Shown: piece by piece, positions 1-10,639 of the stretch | Numbering within the stretch: position 1 is the first letter of the stretch | Layout of the letters: each line of letters starts with the position of its first letter | Assembly: GCA_037576195.1 (NCBI GenBank) | Contig: CM075102.1 | Location: 42,466,745 to 42,530,744 of the forward strand | DNA length: 64,000 nucleotides | Reading direction: 5' to 3' | Source: Phytoseiulus persimilis | Lineage: Eukaryota; Arthropoda; Arachnida; Mesostigmata; Phytoseiidae | The notes under the pieces: model-generated | What the model was told of the DNA's origin: nothing | Seen by the model: only the letters and a program-made list of their open reading frames with translations | Database searches by the model: none | Translations under genes and position numbers: made by a program

Positions 1-537
1 CGGCAAGGGAGGTGGACGCCGCACTCGACGAGCTCGTCCGCAGACATGCCAAACATACAGACTCCCCCATTCATCCCATCAATCTATCCAGCACAACAAC
101 CAAGCTCGCCATCCAGACGAACAGATCCTCTTGCAGCAGCTTGACAAAGCCTTTGCTTTCGTTGGTGTGTTGAGCTTCGCGGAGCTCCTCTGATTGGAAT
201 TCTGTTTATATACAGCGCCTGAGACAAATTACCCGGGTCTCGTGTCGAACCAACTTTTTGTGTACGGTCTGTGTCGGTCGGTGTTGTTTGCCCGTCCACC
301 GATTGGAGAATGAATGAAGCCATCGGAAACCGTTCGATTGATGGATCGGCCGTGGCGTTGACCGATTGTTTGACGGCTCCTCTCGCAAGGCCTAGAGAAA
401 TGGGGGTTCCTGGTCGGGAATAGGTACGAAGCGCGTAACGGATCACGTCCGAGTGGATTCACTGGAGCTAAATGGGACAGTCTGACGACAAGACTCTTAT
501 CTGCGCAGTATGACGATCTACTTTTCTCTCCCAACAG

Positions 538-685
538 GAATGTAGCGCACCAGGAGCCACAGACACGGTGCTCACGGAGTGCCAGGGACGAAGGAGGTGC
601 CAACTGATCGCGAGCCAGGAGCGCTTTGGAAGGATCTTCTGCGTCAAACAGGCAGCCATATTTTTGCGAGTGGTTTACACTTGCG
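538..685 (+). CDS. eva-1: Exon: second half of a SUEL lectin domain
   Basis: A strong acceptor (pyrimidine tract, then CAACAG) precedes codon GAA at 538 and a consensus donor GTGAGT follows at 686. The 49 codons show the SUEL pattern: Cys, GATDTV, Cys, QGRRRC, then IAS, then ERFG, Cys, a hydrophobic run and YTC at the end, with cysteines at the expected spacing. The exon starts in phase 0, so the first half of the domain lies on an earlier exon not visible here. It ends in phase 1, which fits the exon at 2247. No other frame of this exon makes a recognisable domain. Confidence 0.72.
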
Positions 686-3600
686 GTGAGTAGGATTGTT
701 CACGCACATCGTGACAGCCGTTTCCGTCCGAGGTCTCTGGACGAATGCGATGTTTGATGACATATCGCCTGGGATAACGCTACGAGAGGATCGGGGGAAC
801 GGGCGCAGCCCCTCTCCCCTCCTCTCTCCTCCTCCCACTCAATTGACTTCCTGCGGGTGAGCTACAGAGCGCAAGATCGAGTTCGCTAGGTTCTCAACAA
901 GCACAGCTCGCGATTCCAGGAGCGCAACGGAAGAATTTCCGCCCTCTGCATCTTCCGAGTGCTGCTTGGCGAGGCTTGGTTCGTCTCGAACCACTTTTTC
1001 TAGGCTCCTTCGGGCGGAACCTCGAGTGCGCTCGTCTACTCGGGAGTTAGTGTGTCTGCACGCTCGGAAATCCCGTGAGTTCCATATTGATTAGCCAGAT
1101 CTCGCTCGCGAAGATCCATCCCGCCCGCTTTCCGTCGATCTCCTCAGCGTTACGGCTATTTGAGACGCTCTCAACGAGCCTCTCCCCAGCTTACTCCTGC
1201 TCTCCTTCGCTCCTCCGGTCGCTTGGTTTGCATTCAGCCGTGAATCCGGTCCGCGACGAGTCAGAATCCTCTACTGGGAAACTTACTACGCGAATTCGAC
1301 GGGGTCGGAGCAACTACATGCTTCCCGCCACATGCCGATCGAGCGGACTACGAGGAGCCGGCGGTCCCGTGAGCGCATGAATCGTCGGCTGGGAGGTACC
1401 ACGCCCTCATCAGAAGGATATACGACAGCCTGAACGAGGTGGCCGTGCGACCGGATTCACAGCGCGCAAGGAGCGCGGCTGAGGAACAGCCGACATATTT
1501 TATACGGCGAGGAGGGGGAATACATGGGCGAGAGCATGCCCGCGACGGGTTCGGGGAAGTTGATAAGCAAATGCGCTTTTCCTCCGGGGGGATAACAACG
1601 GGTGGGCGGATGAGCGGGCCCACCGACGGGCATCCGAGCGAGGGGTCAGAGGCGAGGCGACGGACGAAACGATTTATTTGACACAAATGCAACGCGAACA
1701 GGAAATCCCTCTAGGTTGAAACAGCCGCTTCGTGCCGGCAACCTACCGCGGAGGCGCATCCACGCAGCTACTCCGACCTCAGGAGCGCGGTGGTGAAAAA
1801 GATGTACATGAAAAGAAAGTTCGGCAGAAGGGAGTCCGCGGAGGGAAAGCGGCACATCGTGAGAACGCAATCTGCATCGCGCGTTGCGACGGTCGAGCCG
1901 GTTTGAACGAGCGACTATGATTCAATGAGCAGCGACCCTGCCGGAATCGGGGCGCGTTCGGCGCGCAACGACAGTGCTCCCCAGAGGAAGCCTTCCATTC
2001 TCCTGGAGGCGGATTCGTCGAGTTTTTGCCGCGTTCCTTGTCCACTCGCAACCCCAACAAGCGTCAGAAAGCAGCGCGGGAATTGTCTCCGCGATAGCTA
2101 TGACGCCAACGCCGTTTCGTGGGCTTCTGCTTTCCCATGCTTCCCGGCACCAGGATCATTCCGCATCATCGAGCGCTGCGCGTTCGACTCGAAAGGCCTC
2201 TCGGAGCCGAGGCCACAAAGGACTGAGCCGACGATTTCGGTTTCAGTATCACGTGAAATTCTGAAGGAGTACGACAATGACGACGAAGAATTCACCACCG
2301 ACGACTACATTTCATCACCGCCCTCGTCTTCGACAGCAGCTCTTCCAACCTCACCGCCTGTTCCGACGACATCATTGCCCAAGTCCGCGCACGAGAACTC
2401 TGCAGGTGAGTTTGGTGGAATGTTGGTCGCTCATTAGAATGCCTGGCTCACCAGCTCACGGGTCGGAATTGCGTCAGCGGTCACACGATCCGAACGAATT
2501 CACAGCGCTCGAAGCTTCAGGTTTGAATGAGCTTTGCCTAAACCGTCTCCCCCTTGTGTCACGACACGATTAAATTCACGAAGTCCCGTTTTCCATGATC
2601 CATTTCATCAATACGTGGATCCTGGATCCGTTGCTGCGGCGACGCTGCTGTCACGCTTGACTGTTTGACGATTGGCTTCCTGTTCGACTAAATTTTTCAT
2701 GCCATACTCGAGATTTCTTGTTTCTGTCTTTGCTTTGCCCTTTCTCTTTTCGTCGCGTGAATAATTCAAACATCACTTCGGAAACAAAGCGAATCCGGTT
2801 TCCTTTTTCCTTCTCGGCTCAATGTCTAGCTACCGAAGCTTCACCTCCTCCTGCCGCCCCGCAACCGCCTCCTTTCCTCTCACCGGGGAGCGAGGAGAAC
2901 GCCGAAAAAAGTCTTCCGAATGGGACTTCAATCATCTATAGCGTTCCTATACCCGGATCGGCGGGAGACTCGGTGAAACTACGCGAAGTTATCGACGGAT
3001 CGGGTGAGTTGCCAAGGCAGAGAGTAAAAACTCCCTCTCGTCCCGTTCCTCTTGTGCCACGCGAGTCTGTCGGTTACCCGCTGTCAGGGATCCGTTTCCA
3101 TGAATGTTTGGCGCTGGCCCTCGACGACTTGAGATTCTTTAGGTGGGAGGGAAAACTGACGATCCTCCGATTCTCACCCATCTATGGAGTCATGTAAGAT
3201 CCGCGTGCCTTGAGAGCCTCTTCGCTTTTTTGTGTTTCCGCCAATTTTGTCATAGCCTGTCACCCACCTCAAACGCTCACTTTTTGAAGGAGTTTCCGCA
3301 TCGCACATCTCTTCAACATCTCAATGCTGACTTGGGTTTCCTAAAGAACTGCTCAACGCTGGATTCCTAAACGAACATCGGTCTCCGCTCTTTAGTCTAG
3401 GCTAGGAATGCACCGCCAATAGTCCCCACCAAACTTGCGACAAAAATTTTGTCGCATGTCCTCGACCCAAGTTCGGAACAAAAGTAAAATGTTCGACGTG
3501 GCATTTCCCCGCACGAGTTGTCGTGGTCTCACGCTCTCAAAGCCAAGTTCATGAATTCGTCCCGAGTCTTCGAGCCTCGTCCTCATTACTTGATGCGAAT

Positions 3601-6600
3601 CTGAACGAGAACGCTTGGGGGACTGTGACAGATGAACGCATTGGCGTGCGGCATCGCTGGCCACGCGAGAGGTCTGAGACTGAGGCTCGATCTCGACCAC
3701 TTATGCCCTCACTCCGCGGCTGGTCTCTCCGAACCGACGCAGACATCCCTGGCCACGATCGACCGCGATTTCTGCATCACGCAATCTACGCTCACGTATC
3801 AGACCTGCTTTTTGTCGCACTGACGCTCGGAGCTCTAGCAGTAGCTGAGAGTTTCGCGAGATTTTTGCCTCTGCTAGGCGATAGTTGTATCATTTGGAAG
3901 GTCTTTGAAGAGATGGACTTCGAGCATCTATCACTGGTTCTGTCACTTCATTTATCTGACGCTCACGTATCAGATATTATCACGAGTGAGAAGTTGTAAA
4001 TAGTGATACGGTTGTTCCATTAATCAGTCGGTCAGTCAGTTGCAGCCAGTTCTGTGCCTTACTTCGTGCTGCTAGTTGTGTCTTGGAGAGTCGCCTCAAT
4101 TCCTCACGTTGGCTGGCTGACTGTTCGGCCGTCGAACGGAGGAGGCCCTTAATGAGCCACACAGCGAGACAGCTAGCCTCTTAACATTCGTAGCCAGCTA
4201 CTCAGCCAGTCGCTCAGTCAATCGGCTTGGGACGCTGGCCGTTGTCGTAACCATTGTTGGCTGTCCAGAACTGTCCAACGAGCGATCGAGTTCGGGGTAA
4301 TTTATATTCGACGAGTTGTCACCAGGATTGAGCGGATCGGCCCGAAGGGATGTTGTTCTGGGCAAACTGTTTGCCGACAGCGTGGTGACTCCGGCTCAAA
4401 GAAAACACTCAAGCCCACCCTGCGACACGATCAGCGAAGCGCGTCGGAGAACGCTTCCGGCTTTACTGGCCTCCCGGTGGCAAAACCTGTTCAAGGCAGC
4501 GATGTATAGATTTCGAGAGAGCAGCGACGACAATGACTGACTGCTGTGTCACGCCAACGTTCCGAAATTAACTCGGCGGAGGCTTTCAAGCTTTTACAGC
4601 AGGGTTCGAACACCCGAAACTGTTTTTTTTTTCCTCACCGGTCACACGCGCTAGAAAGTTTCATGGGGAGACTCGTTGTCTTCTTCTTATTCTTCCCGCG
4701 CGCTCAGAAATTCTGAGCCCATCCCCGTTTTCTTTCCTCATACCATCCTTCAGTGTGTGTGTATGTGTGTCGTCATGCTCCCCTTCACGTAGAACATTGG
4801 GCCCGAGGGAGGTGTGTGACGGAATCGGTCTCAGCTCCGATCAACTCGGTTCCCTAACGACTGCCTTACTTCATTCGCAGCCAACAACGGCCAACTGAGA
4901 TCTTCGATGTCCACTTCTACTCGCGGAGGCGGAGGGGGCAATCCGCCAGCTTCCGCACCACAGAGTCCCGGTCTATCGGGTATCATTGAGCTCTTGGCCA
5001 ATATAAAAAGCGTGCCCAAGCATCAGCTAGTGGTTTTCGCGGTCGGAGCCGGAGTTTGTGTGTGCCTCGTCTTCAGCATGGTCTGTCTGATAGGATCACT
5101 GCAGAAAGGCAAACGGAAAAAACAGCAACGGAAGAAGTTGGTCGTACTCACTCCAAGTAAGTCACCACCCGGCGCCAGCTGTAGTTTGTGTCGTTGTAGG
5201 TCTGTTGGAAAAAGCTAAAAGCGGATGACGTCCGCGGAGAGGTTGTACAGGGACAGCAGAACAATTGTCTGACAGCTGTTGGGCAGTTCTCGGGCAGCTG
5301 CGCAGATGCAGCCAGCCAGCCGAACACTGCCCAGTGACTCGCGGGGTCCCTGAATTGCCTTCGTAACTGACAGACCACTACTGCGATGGACTGGAGCGAC
5401 ATCGAGACGGTGCAAACGAGGAACAAGTGACACTGACTCCAAGCAACGACTCCCTCGCTTGAAACCGAATTCACGCGTTACCCGCGATCGGATTCATTCG
5501 TGGCTTTGCAAACGTTCAACTCTATTCGTGTTCCCGACCCGTTTTCCACGAGGCTTCTGTTTTTCGGAAACTCTCACACCTTCTCATCGCAACTCCACAG
5601 CTCTGGATGGAGCACCGAAAAAAACTACGCCGTGTGAGCTAACTTTGTAGATAGTCGTTTCGCGCGAACATCCGCAGCTCAGCCGGCGGACGGACAGACA
5701 CGATCTGGATTCAAGCTCTGCGTTCATTCTCCATGATGACACTGCTGATGATGAGCGGCAATGAATTGATACCGAACTCCCTCCCTGGCTCCTCGAAGAA
5801 GGATTCCAGCCACCGGTCAGTGAGCGCCGAATCATCGTCTCCGTAAGCCTTCCGGTGACTGTCTGTTCGTCCGCTCTATGGGTTGGCGAGGTCGGTCGAT
5901 ACGTACGAGGCTCAAGCACGGGTCGTCAGTTGAGCTCTCTGATTGTGAGAGCCGGAACTTCGCGGAACTCGAGTTTTCCCGCGTCGTGCACGTCACCTCC
6001 CCGTGAAATTCGTCCGGGCCAATAGTTCCCGAGGGTACTCCGCCCGGCGTTGACCGAGGCTGGGTTCTCTCGCGACAGTTTTTATGCTCCTCTGCAATTC
6101 CTCTCCCCCTCCCCTTCTTCCCTTTTCTCTCTCTCTCTCTCTATTATTATCGCCGGAAGGACAAACGCCATTTCCTGCGTTACATAGGCGATATGACCTT
6201 TCGAGGTCGGCTGCACTATGCAAAAAAAGAATGAAGGAGAGGCCGGCCTGTCGCGAGAAGTGGGGTGTTTTCCGCCCAGAACTGCCATTGTTTCAGCGGG
6301 CGCCCTCTCGGCGTGCGTGAAAACTTCTGGAGCTCGTCGATAGGTTCTTTGAAGGCGAACGGCTTCCTATACCGAGTTCTCGCTTTATGTCGGAAGCTAT
6401 TCGCTGGAGGCGATTACCTCACAAACCGCTTCTAGATTCGCTTTCTTTTTGCAGGCGAGTTCGACGATATGGGCGAAGCTAGTGACACTTTATCAATGGG
6501 ACACATAGCACCTCCCACACTCACGTCGACGCTCCATCGGGCGTCACAAGGAAGCCTTTTAGGCGGAACGCTGCCGAGACACAGTCAGAGCGCAGCACTT

Positions 6601-6696
6601 CACATGACTAGTCCGGGTTCAAATCCCGGGACGATACGTCGGATTCCTTCCGACACTCATCCACGAGCCCCTCAAGGCAGCTTCTACTATAGTTAG
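538..6696 (+). CDS. eva-1: EVA-1-like SUEL-lectin membrane receptor (5' end outside window)
   Basis: Type I single-pass membrane protein assembled from five exons: 538-685, 2247-2405, 2830-3003, 4881-5156 and 6455-6696. Order of parts: C-terminal half of a galactose-binding (SUEL) lectin domain, an acidic stretch, a Ser/Thr/Pro-rich stalk with one N-glycosylation sequon (NGT), a transmembrane helix of about 25 residues, a basic stop-transfer run and a Ser/Thr-rich tail of about 95 residues ending FYYS. Every junction after the lectin exon is phase 1 and joins in frame. Known family: EVA-1/EVA1C proteins carry SUEL lectin domains outside and an EVA1/FAM176 membrane region, and act in axon guidance with Slit or MADD-4. 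The signal peptide and first part of the lectin region must lie upstream of the window. The identification is inference from architecture; other SUEL membrane proteins remain possible. Confidence 0.7.
686..2246 (+). other. Intron of the EVA-1-like gene
   Basis: About 1.56 kb between a GTGAGT donor and a TTTCAG acceptor. Several open frames overlap on both strands but none has paired splice sites in a matching phase. A pyrimidine-rich run lies near 795-838. I see no other feature. Confidence 0.5.
2247..2405 (+). CDS. eva-1: Exon: acidic segment and start of mucin-like stalk
   Basis: Acceptor GGTTTCAG and donor GTGAGT flank 159 bases with phase 1 on both sides. The product starts with an acidic run (EYDNDDEEF, then TDDY) of a type that can carry sulphated tyrosine, and passes into a Ser/Thr/Pro-rich stretch. 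The same frame stays open upstream to an ATG at 1925, so a start there without the splice cannot be excluded, but such a protein would lack a signal peptide. Phase agreement with 538-685 favours the spliced form. Confidence 0.62.
2830..3003 (+). CDS. eva-1: Exon: Pro-rich stalk with N-glycosylation site
   Basis: Acceptor TGTCTAG and donor GTGAGT, phase 1 at both ends, 174 bases. The product is Pro/Ala/Ser-rich at first, then has a sequon (NGTS) and a stretch with alternating hydrophobic residues before the exon ends. Composition fits an extracellular linker. It joins in frame to the membrane exon at 4881 despite a 1.9 kb intron. Confidence 0.72.
3004..4880 (+). other. Intron of the EVA-1-like gene, with a short direct repeat
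   Basis: A 1.88 kb intron. It carries a perfect 16-base direct repeat (3788-3803 and 3959-3974), a stretch at 4020-4225 rich in CAGT/CAGC tetramers, a T run near 4622 and a short GT-rich run near 4752. The 158-codon open frame at 3523-3999 has no matching splice sites and is probably chance. Confidence 0.5.
4881..5156 (+). CDS. eva-1: Exon: transmembrane segment
   Basis: Strong acceptor TTCATTCGCAG and consensus donor GTAAGT, 276 bases, phase 1 at both ends. A Gly-rich linker leads to a hydrophobic helix of about 25 residues (from LVVFAVGAG through VCLIGSL) and then a strongly basic run (KGKRKKQQRKK), the usual sign of a type I protein with its tail in the cytoplasm. Small and Cys residues in the helix resemble the EVA1/FAM176 membrane segment. 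A synaptotagmin was considered and dropped, since no C2 domain follows. Confidence 0.82.
5157..6454 (+). other. Intron of the EVA-1-like gene
   Basis: A 1.3 kb intron, GTAAGT to TTTTTGCAG, with a (CT)8 microsatellite at 6127-6142. No other supported feature. Confidence 0.6.
6455..6696 (+). CDS. eva-1: Terminal exon: cytoplasmic tail
   Basis: A strong acceptor (CTTTCTTTTTGCAG) starts 80 codons that end with TAG at 6694-6696. The tail is rich in Ser, Thr, Pro and His with several short Ser/Thr clusters that could be phosphorylated, and ends in GSFYYS. The preceding exon gives the first base of the joined Ser codon. No domain is recognised. The reading frame is the only open one of this length here. 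Confidence 0.82.
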
Positions 6697-7440
6697 TTCA
6701 TGGCTGGCGATCTCTCGAATCGATTGAAAGCCACCACGTCCACTGAAAACGCCACTTCCCACTGACCCACCCAGAAATTCTATCACCTCATTCATTCACC
6801 GACGAAAAGCACTGGAACTGATACTATATCGAGCAGCACGTGTGGAATGTAACTAATGGCAGCTCAAGGGAGAGTACCCGGGTTCAGTTTTTTGCCGTTG
6901 AAGCATAACGATTCCTCGAAACATTTCCGAGCACATTCGTACTAGCGGAGAACTAACGCGAATCTATCGCCGAAATTTCGTGGGTGCGAAACACGTCAGC
7001 ACAGTCCCAGCACCAAGCCCGAGGTCCGGGAATCGGAGGGCTGAACGGATGTCGAACTCCCTTGAGCTTCACTTTCGCGCACTGAAGGCGCACCGCCGTG
7101 CGAGCCTGGACAGCAACAATCGGTGCTCCTGTACATTGTTGTAACATACTAGCATCAAATTTCGTTCGTTTTATCAGTGGAGTTTGTATCGAATCGATCA
7201 CGACTCCGGGTGAATAATGAATTATTCAATGAGAGACGACTGGAAAACCGTGCAAATGAAGGAGGAGGACATGAATATATCACAGTGCAGATTTCAGGCA
7301 CTACGTACTTTTTCTATACTACCCACGTTGAAACCACACATCTGCAATTTTCTGTACATACGACACAGCTGTGTGACAATTGATATTATTATGATTATTA
7401 AAAAAAAGACTGAATAAACGAGTGTTGCAACTTCAAGGTT
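6697..7440 (+). other. Probable 3' UTR with polyadenylation signal
   Basis: AATAAA at 7413-7418, about 720 bases after the stop codon and behind an A/T-rich run, is a good polyadenylation signal for the EVA-1-like gene. The open frames in between are short and unsupported. Confidence 0.45.
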
Positions 7441-7963
7441 CTGTCTTTCTGAACTGAAGTCATGTGCAGAACACGGAATGAATTCGCGTTCGTGAACGTG
7501 CCGTGCGTTCATGTCTGATAGGAGGTTCTTCTCCCGTGAAACATTCGGGGCACGAGTCGTTTGGCCTAAGCTTGGAGTCTTGACTCATCGTTCCGTCATG
7601 CGCCCCGTTAGGAACACAGGAAATCGAAGTGATGACGAAAACGGTGAGAGCTGGAGTGATCGGGAAGATTGAAATATTTCATGAACTGAGTCAAGCTTCA
7701 TGTAGGTCGGCAGCCAGCGAAGCGCTGGTACGCAAATGTATTGGAATCAAGCAGAGTGTGCTAGTACGCGACCGCAGCCGCTAGATCGGCCGGTTTTCCC
7801 GGTTGCTCAAGCTTTCCTGAGTCGATGGTGTTGTTCCGGTCTGCTCTGTCTGCCAGAAACTTCGGTCGACCGGCTGTCCGATATTTGACCGGGCTCAGAG
7901 CATCCCTGTGCAAAATTACTTTTCGCGTAGCCTCGTGAAGTTGCTGACTGCAATCACGCGCAG

Positions 7964-8178
7964 AGAAATCTCACGCGGGACACATTCCGAGCGCCACGGG
8001 CGCGGCGAGTATGTTTCCGCAGAAGTATGAGGTCAACTTCGTCCTCTGCGGTTGTCAACACGGGAAGTTCCTCGACGTGCACGTCGCCTACCATGACCAC
8101 TGGCATGGTACATCGGAGGAAGATATGGACATATGCAGATCGCACAGTCGCTGTCCCATTCTTGCTTCTTGCCTTTGA
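7964..8178 (+). CDS. Candidate terminal exon, unknown protein
   Basis: Begins after a weak acceptor (ACGCGCAG) and runs 70 codons to TGA at 8176-8178. The middle part uses mostly C- or G-ending codons and contains several Cys and His residues (a CGCQHG motif and an HDHWHG motif), which might bind metal, but the spacing matches no family I know. A donor-like GGTACATC lies after the HWHG motif, so the exon could stop earlier. An antisense frame of 63 codons overlaps, so strand is uncertain. Confidence 0.18.
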
Positions 8179-9648
8179 TTTTGCATGGGGGGGGGCGCTG
8201 ATTCATGCTCGGAGATTCTCTGCCTTCCCTGGCCCCCTCGCAACGAGTTTGGAACTGCGATCCGAGGCGCCTCCGAAGTAGAGAGACGTTCCGACAAGAA
8301 CACTATTCCTTCAACTCTGTGCCGCGGCAGCCTTCCGTTCCTTTCATTCACTCGTCCCTCGTAGAGCTCGTCCAATATTTATGATTCATTGTCTTTTTTC
8401 TGTCCCGGGAATAAATTTCGTGCACCAGACTCCGACAAAAGATCGCTAGAAAACTTCTGCCTCGCCCCGCTTCTCCTGGGCTCGCTCTCCTAATGGACGA
8501 TGCAGAGCCATAGTGTCTGGCGCGATATGAGTCTGTCAGGTTGTAAAGCGCTATAAAATAATAAATATTCGGTCGGCCATCTCGGCTGCACGCGCGCCGC
8601 GCCGCTCCGCTCGGGAGCTCGTCTCTCTATGCGATTCCTCACTGATAGCGGAGAAGGAGTCTGTGGAGTAGAGCCGTCCTGGCTTGCGAGTTGAACTCCA
8701 CTCAAACGGTCCACATCGTTTGTTAGTTTCCGATGGGTTTAGGTACGCTGGGCGCGTGGTGGGGGGACGGAAAGCTTCGCTAAAGTCATTATGACGTTGA
8801 GTAGCAAAAGCAATACAAGCGACAGCAGCAGCAGCTGCATCAGGAGAGCGACCGGAGGAGCCCGTCGTCATAGTCAGAGACGGGCGGTTAAGGCTCGTTA
8901 CACGAGGAGAAGATTGCAGGATAAGCTTTCTTGACGGCGGCGTCTTACGTGAGTAAGCAGGATAATGATACGAGGACTGCTGCTGCAAATCGAAGGCTTT
9001 CTGTGGCCAGCCTGTAATCCTTCGATTACTTGACAGACGAACCGATAGCCGTTGTGCAGATCCGTCTCCGAAATTTCAGACCGCTCCGGAAGCCTCCAGC
9101 TGTTCGACGAGCGCCACGGAAACGTCTTTGGGATCTCCATGAGAATCGATCGAGCTCGTCGATGTGGGATCAGCGGAGGTGAAACGCGTTATACGGATTC
9201 ATCTGTAACGCCGTGGAATGCTTCGCGACCGCCGGTCGGAGCGGTGGAGTTTCCTAGAGGCACGGTGAGAGAAGCTGCTCGCCGCAAGTGTTCGTTCATC
9301 CCACTGAGCAGAACACATCCGATTTCGAAACGGAGCGTTTTCCTCGAGCTACACGGTCTGTGTCGGCTCTGGCTCCGAATTCGTTCAACCCTTTGAGCGC
9401 GTCCTAAACTCCCAGTTGATGTAATAACAGAAGTTTCACCCGATTCCGAGGTTCGTTGGCGAGCCCGCTACTTTCTAAACCAATAAACTAATTCGCTCCC
9501 GTGTTTGACGTTTTCCACGCCTCGGGGCAACTTCGAGCAGATCCATGGAGTGAAGATATGCACTAGCTAGGGAAGTCGATCCGGCGGCCGTCAGGGTTGA
9601 GAATGATTAGGATCGACGGTAACAGCTGCTGTAGGACGACCTGTGTAG
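8179..9648. other. No supported gene
   Basis: Overlapping open frames occur on both strands, including a 145-codon - strand frame at 8551-8988. A possible small - strand exon (about 8951-8983) has an acceptor (GATTTGCAG) and a GTAAGA donor, but nothing joins to it in frame. I cannot choose a gene model. Confidence 0.35.
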
Positions 9649-9993
9649 ATCCCACCCGTTCCCGCTAAGTATCCAACGACGACTACAGGGGACAATGTCG
9701 ACGGAATCGGAGCCAGGTTCCCAGAGCGACGGAAGTTGGCGCGAGCTTCGGATAGTCCCCATTTGGCAAGTTCGAAATTCAGAGGCTCGAAGAAGTTGGA
9801 AGTTATTCCAGTCCCTTGGGCGGTCTCGCCGAGCTCACCTCTCTGTGACGATATCACGCGCATATGGAACAAGCTCCAACCCACTACACAGAATGTTACG
9901 TCAACAGGAGTTCCCGCAACTCCACCCACCTGGGATGGGCGCGCAGATCCGTCGATCCAGATAGCATCCTCGGGTTCAGAATCGATCGAATGA
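9649..9993 (+). CDS. Candidate terminal exon, disordered protein
   Basis: Starts after an acceptor-like CTGTGTAG and runs 114 codons to TGA at 9991-9993. The product opens with a Pro-rich stretch (IPPVPAKYP), includes a short hydrophobic segment (LEVIPVPW), and is otherwise Ser/Thr/Pro-rich, typical of a disordered C-terminus. A 157-codon frame on the - strand covers the same bases, so strand assignment is tentative. No upstream exon in matching phase was found. Confidence 0.22.
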   Translation: MPPVPAKYPTTTTGDNVDGIGARFPERRKLARASDSPHLASSKFRGSKKLEVIPVPWAVSPSSPLCDDITRIWNKLQPTTQNVTSTGVPATPPTWDGRADPSIQIASSGSESIE

Positions 9994-10342
9994 ACGCTGA
10001 TTCGAGCCGATCCTGCTGGTACCAACTCCGCATGAAGGTCGACGGCCTCCTCACCATCATTCATCTCCCGAGATCCCGCTGGAGACTCTGATAGCGTGTC
10101 GCCGTGTCTGTTGAAGCTGGCCTGTGCCTTCCTCCGAGAACGTGCCGCGGCTGACCCTCCGATCTCTCAGCGAGGTCTAGATTCACGGATTGAAATTCAC
10201 ACAAGCTGACACGAAACGCACTTTTGAACCAAATTGAAAATATCCGACGCGGATCCTCCTCATGGTTATAAATGGGTCAACGACGGAGCAGTTTGTAGCT
10301 GTGTTTTTTTAGGAAATAGACGATTGTCTGAGGCTGCGCGCG

Positions 10343-10633
10343 ATGGATCCCTATTCCGTCAACCTGTCGGACAAAAGGATCATCGGCGACAAGTATCTTT
10401 CGTCTCCGGGAGACACGGGGCGTCACAAGATCTTCTACCGGCAACGCCGAGCCACCTCGACTCACTTGCATCCGCACAAAACCACGGACGCGGCACCGCC
10501 CGAGGACTCCGTCGGGACGGCTGGTCACCCGTGGAAATTCCCTGGAAATCGACTGAAATATCCGGGAGGAAATCTCAATTTTCCTCGGAAGCCTCTAGCG
10601 AGTTTGGTAGATTCTTGGAACGACACAAACTAA
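10343..10633 (+). CDS. Candidate ORF of 96 codons, unknown protein
   Basis: ATG in a favourable context (G at -3 and +4) opens a hydrophilic protein rich in Lys, Arg and His at first (MDPYSVNLSDKR) and Pro/Asn-rich at the end (PGNRLKYPGGNLNFP). Many codons end in C or G, as in the secure exons. No domain recognised. A second + frame and an 83-codon - frame overlap, so it may be a shadow. Confidence 0.22.
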   Translation: MDPYSVNLSDKRIIGDKYLSSPGDTGRHKIFYRQRRATSTHLHPHKTTDAAPPEDSVGTAGHPWKFPGNRLKYPGGNLNFPRKPLASLVDSWNDTN

Positions 10634-10639
10634 GGTAGT

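Noticed and set aside
4599..4632. B-box-like GGTTCGAACACC followed by a T run, as in a Pol III gene
   Set aside because: The T-arm does not pair properly and no A box is present upstream.
4881..5156. Synaptotagmin identity for the membrane exon
   Set aside because: The tail exon has no C2 domain and the upstream lectin exon fits EVA-1 better.
6613..6629. tRNA T-arm-like sequence CCGGGTTCAAATCCCGG
   Set aside because: It lies inside the terminal coding exon of the EVA-1-like gene and no A box, acceptor stem or anticodon arm surrounds it.
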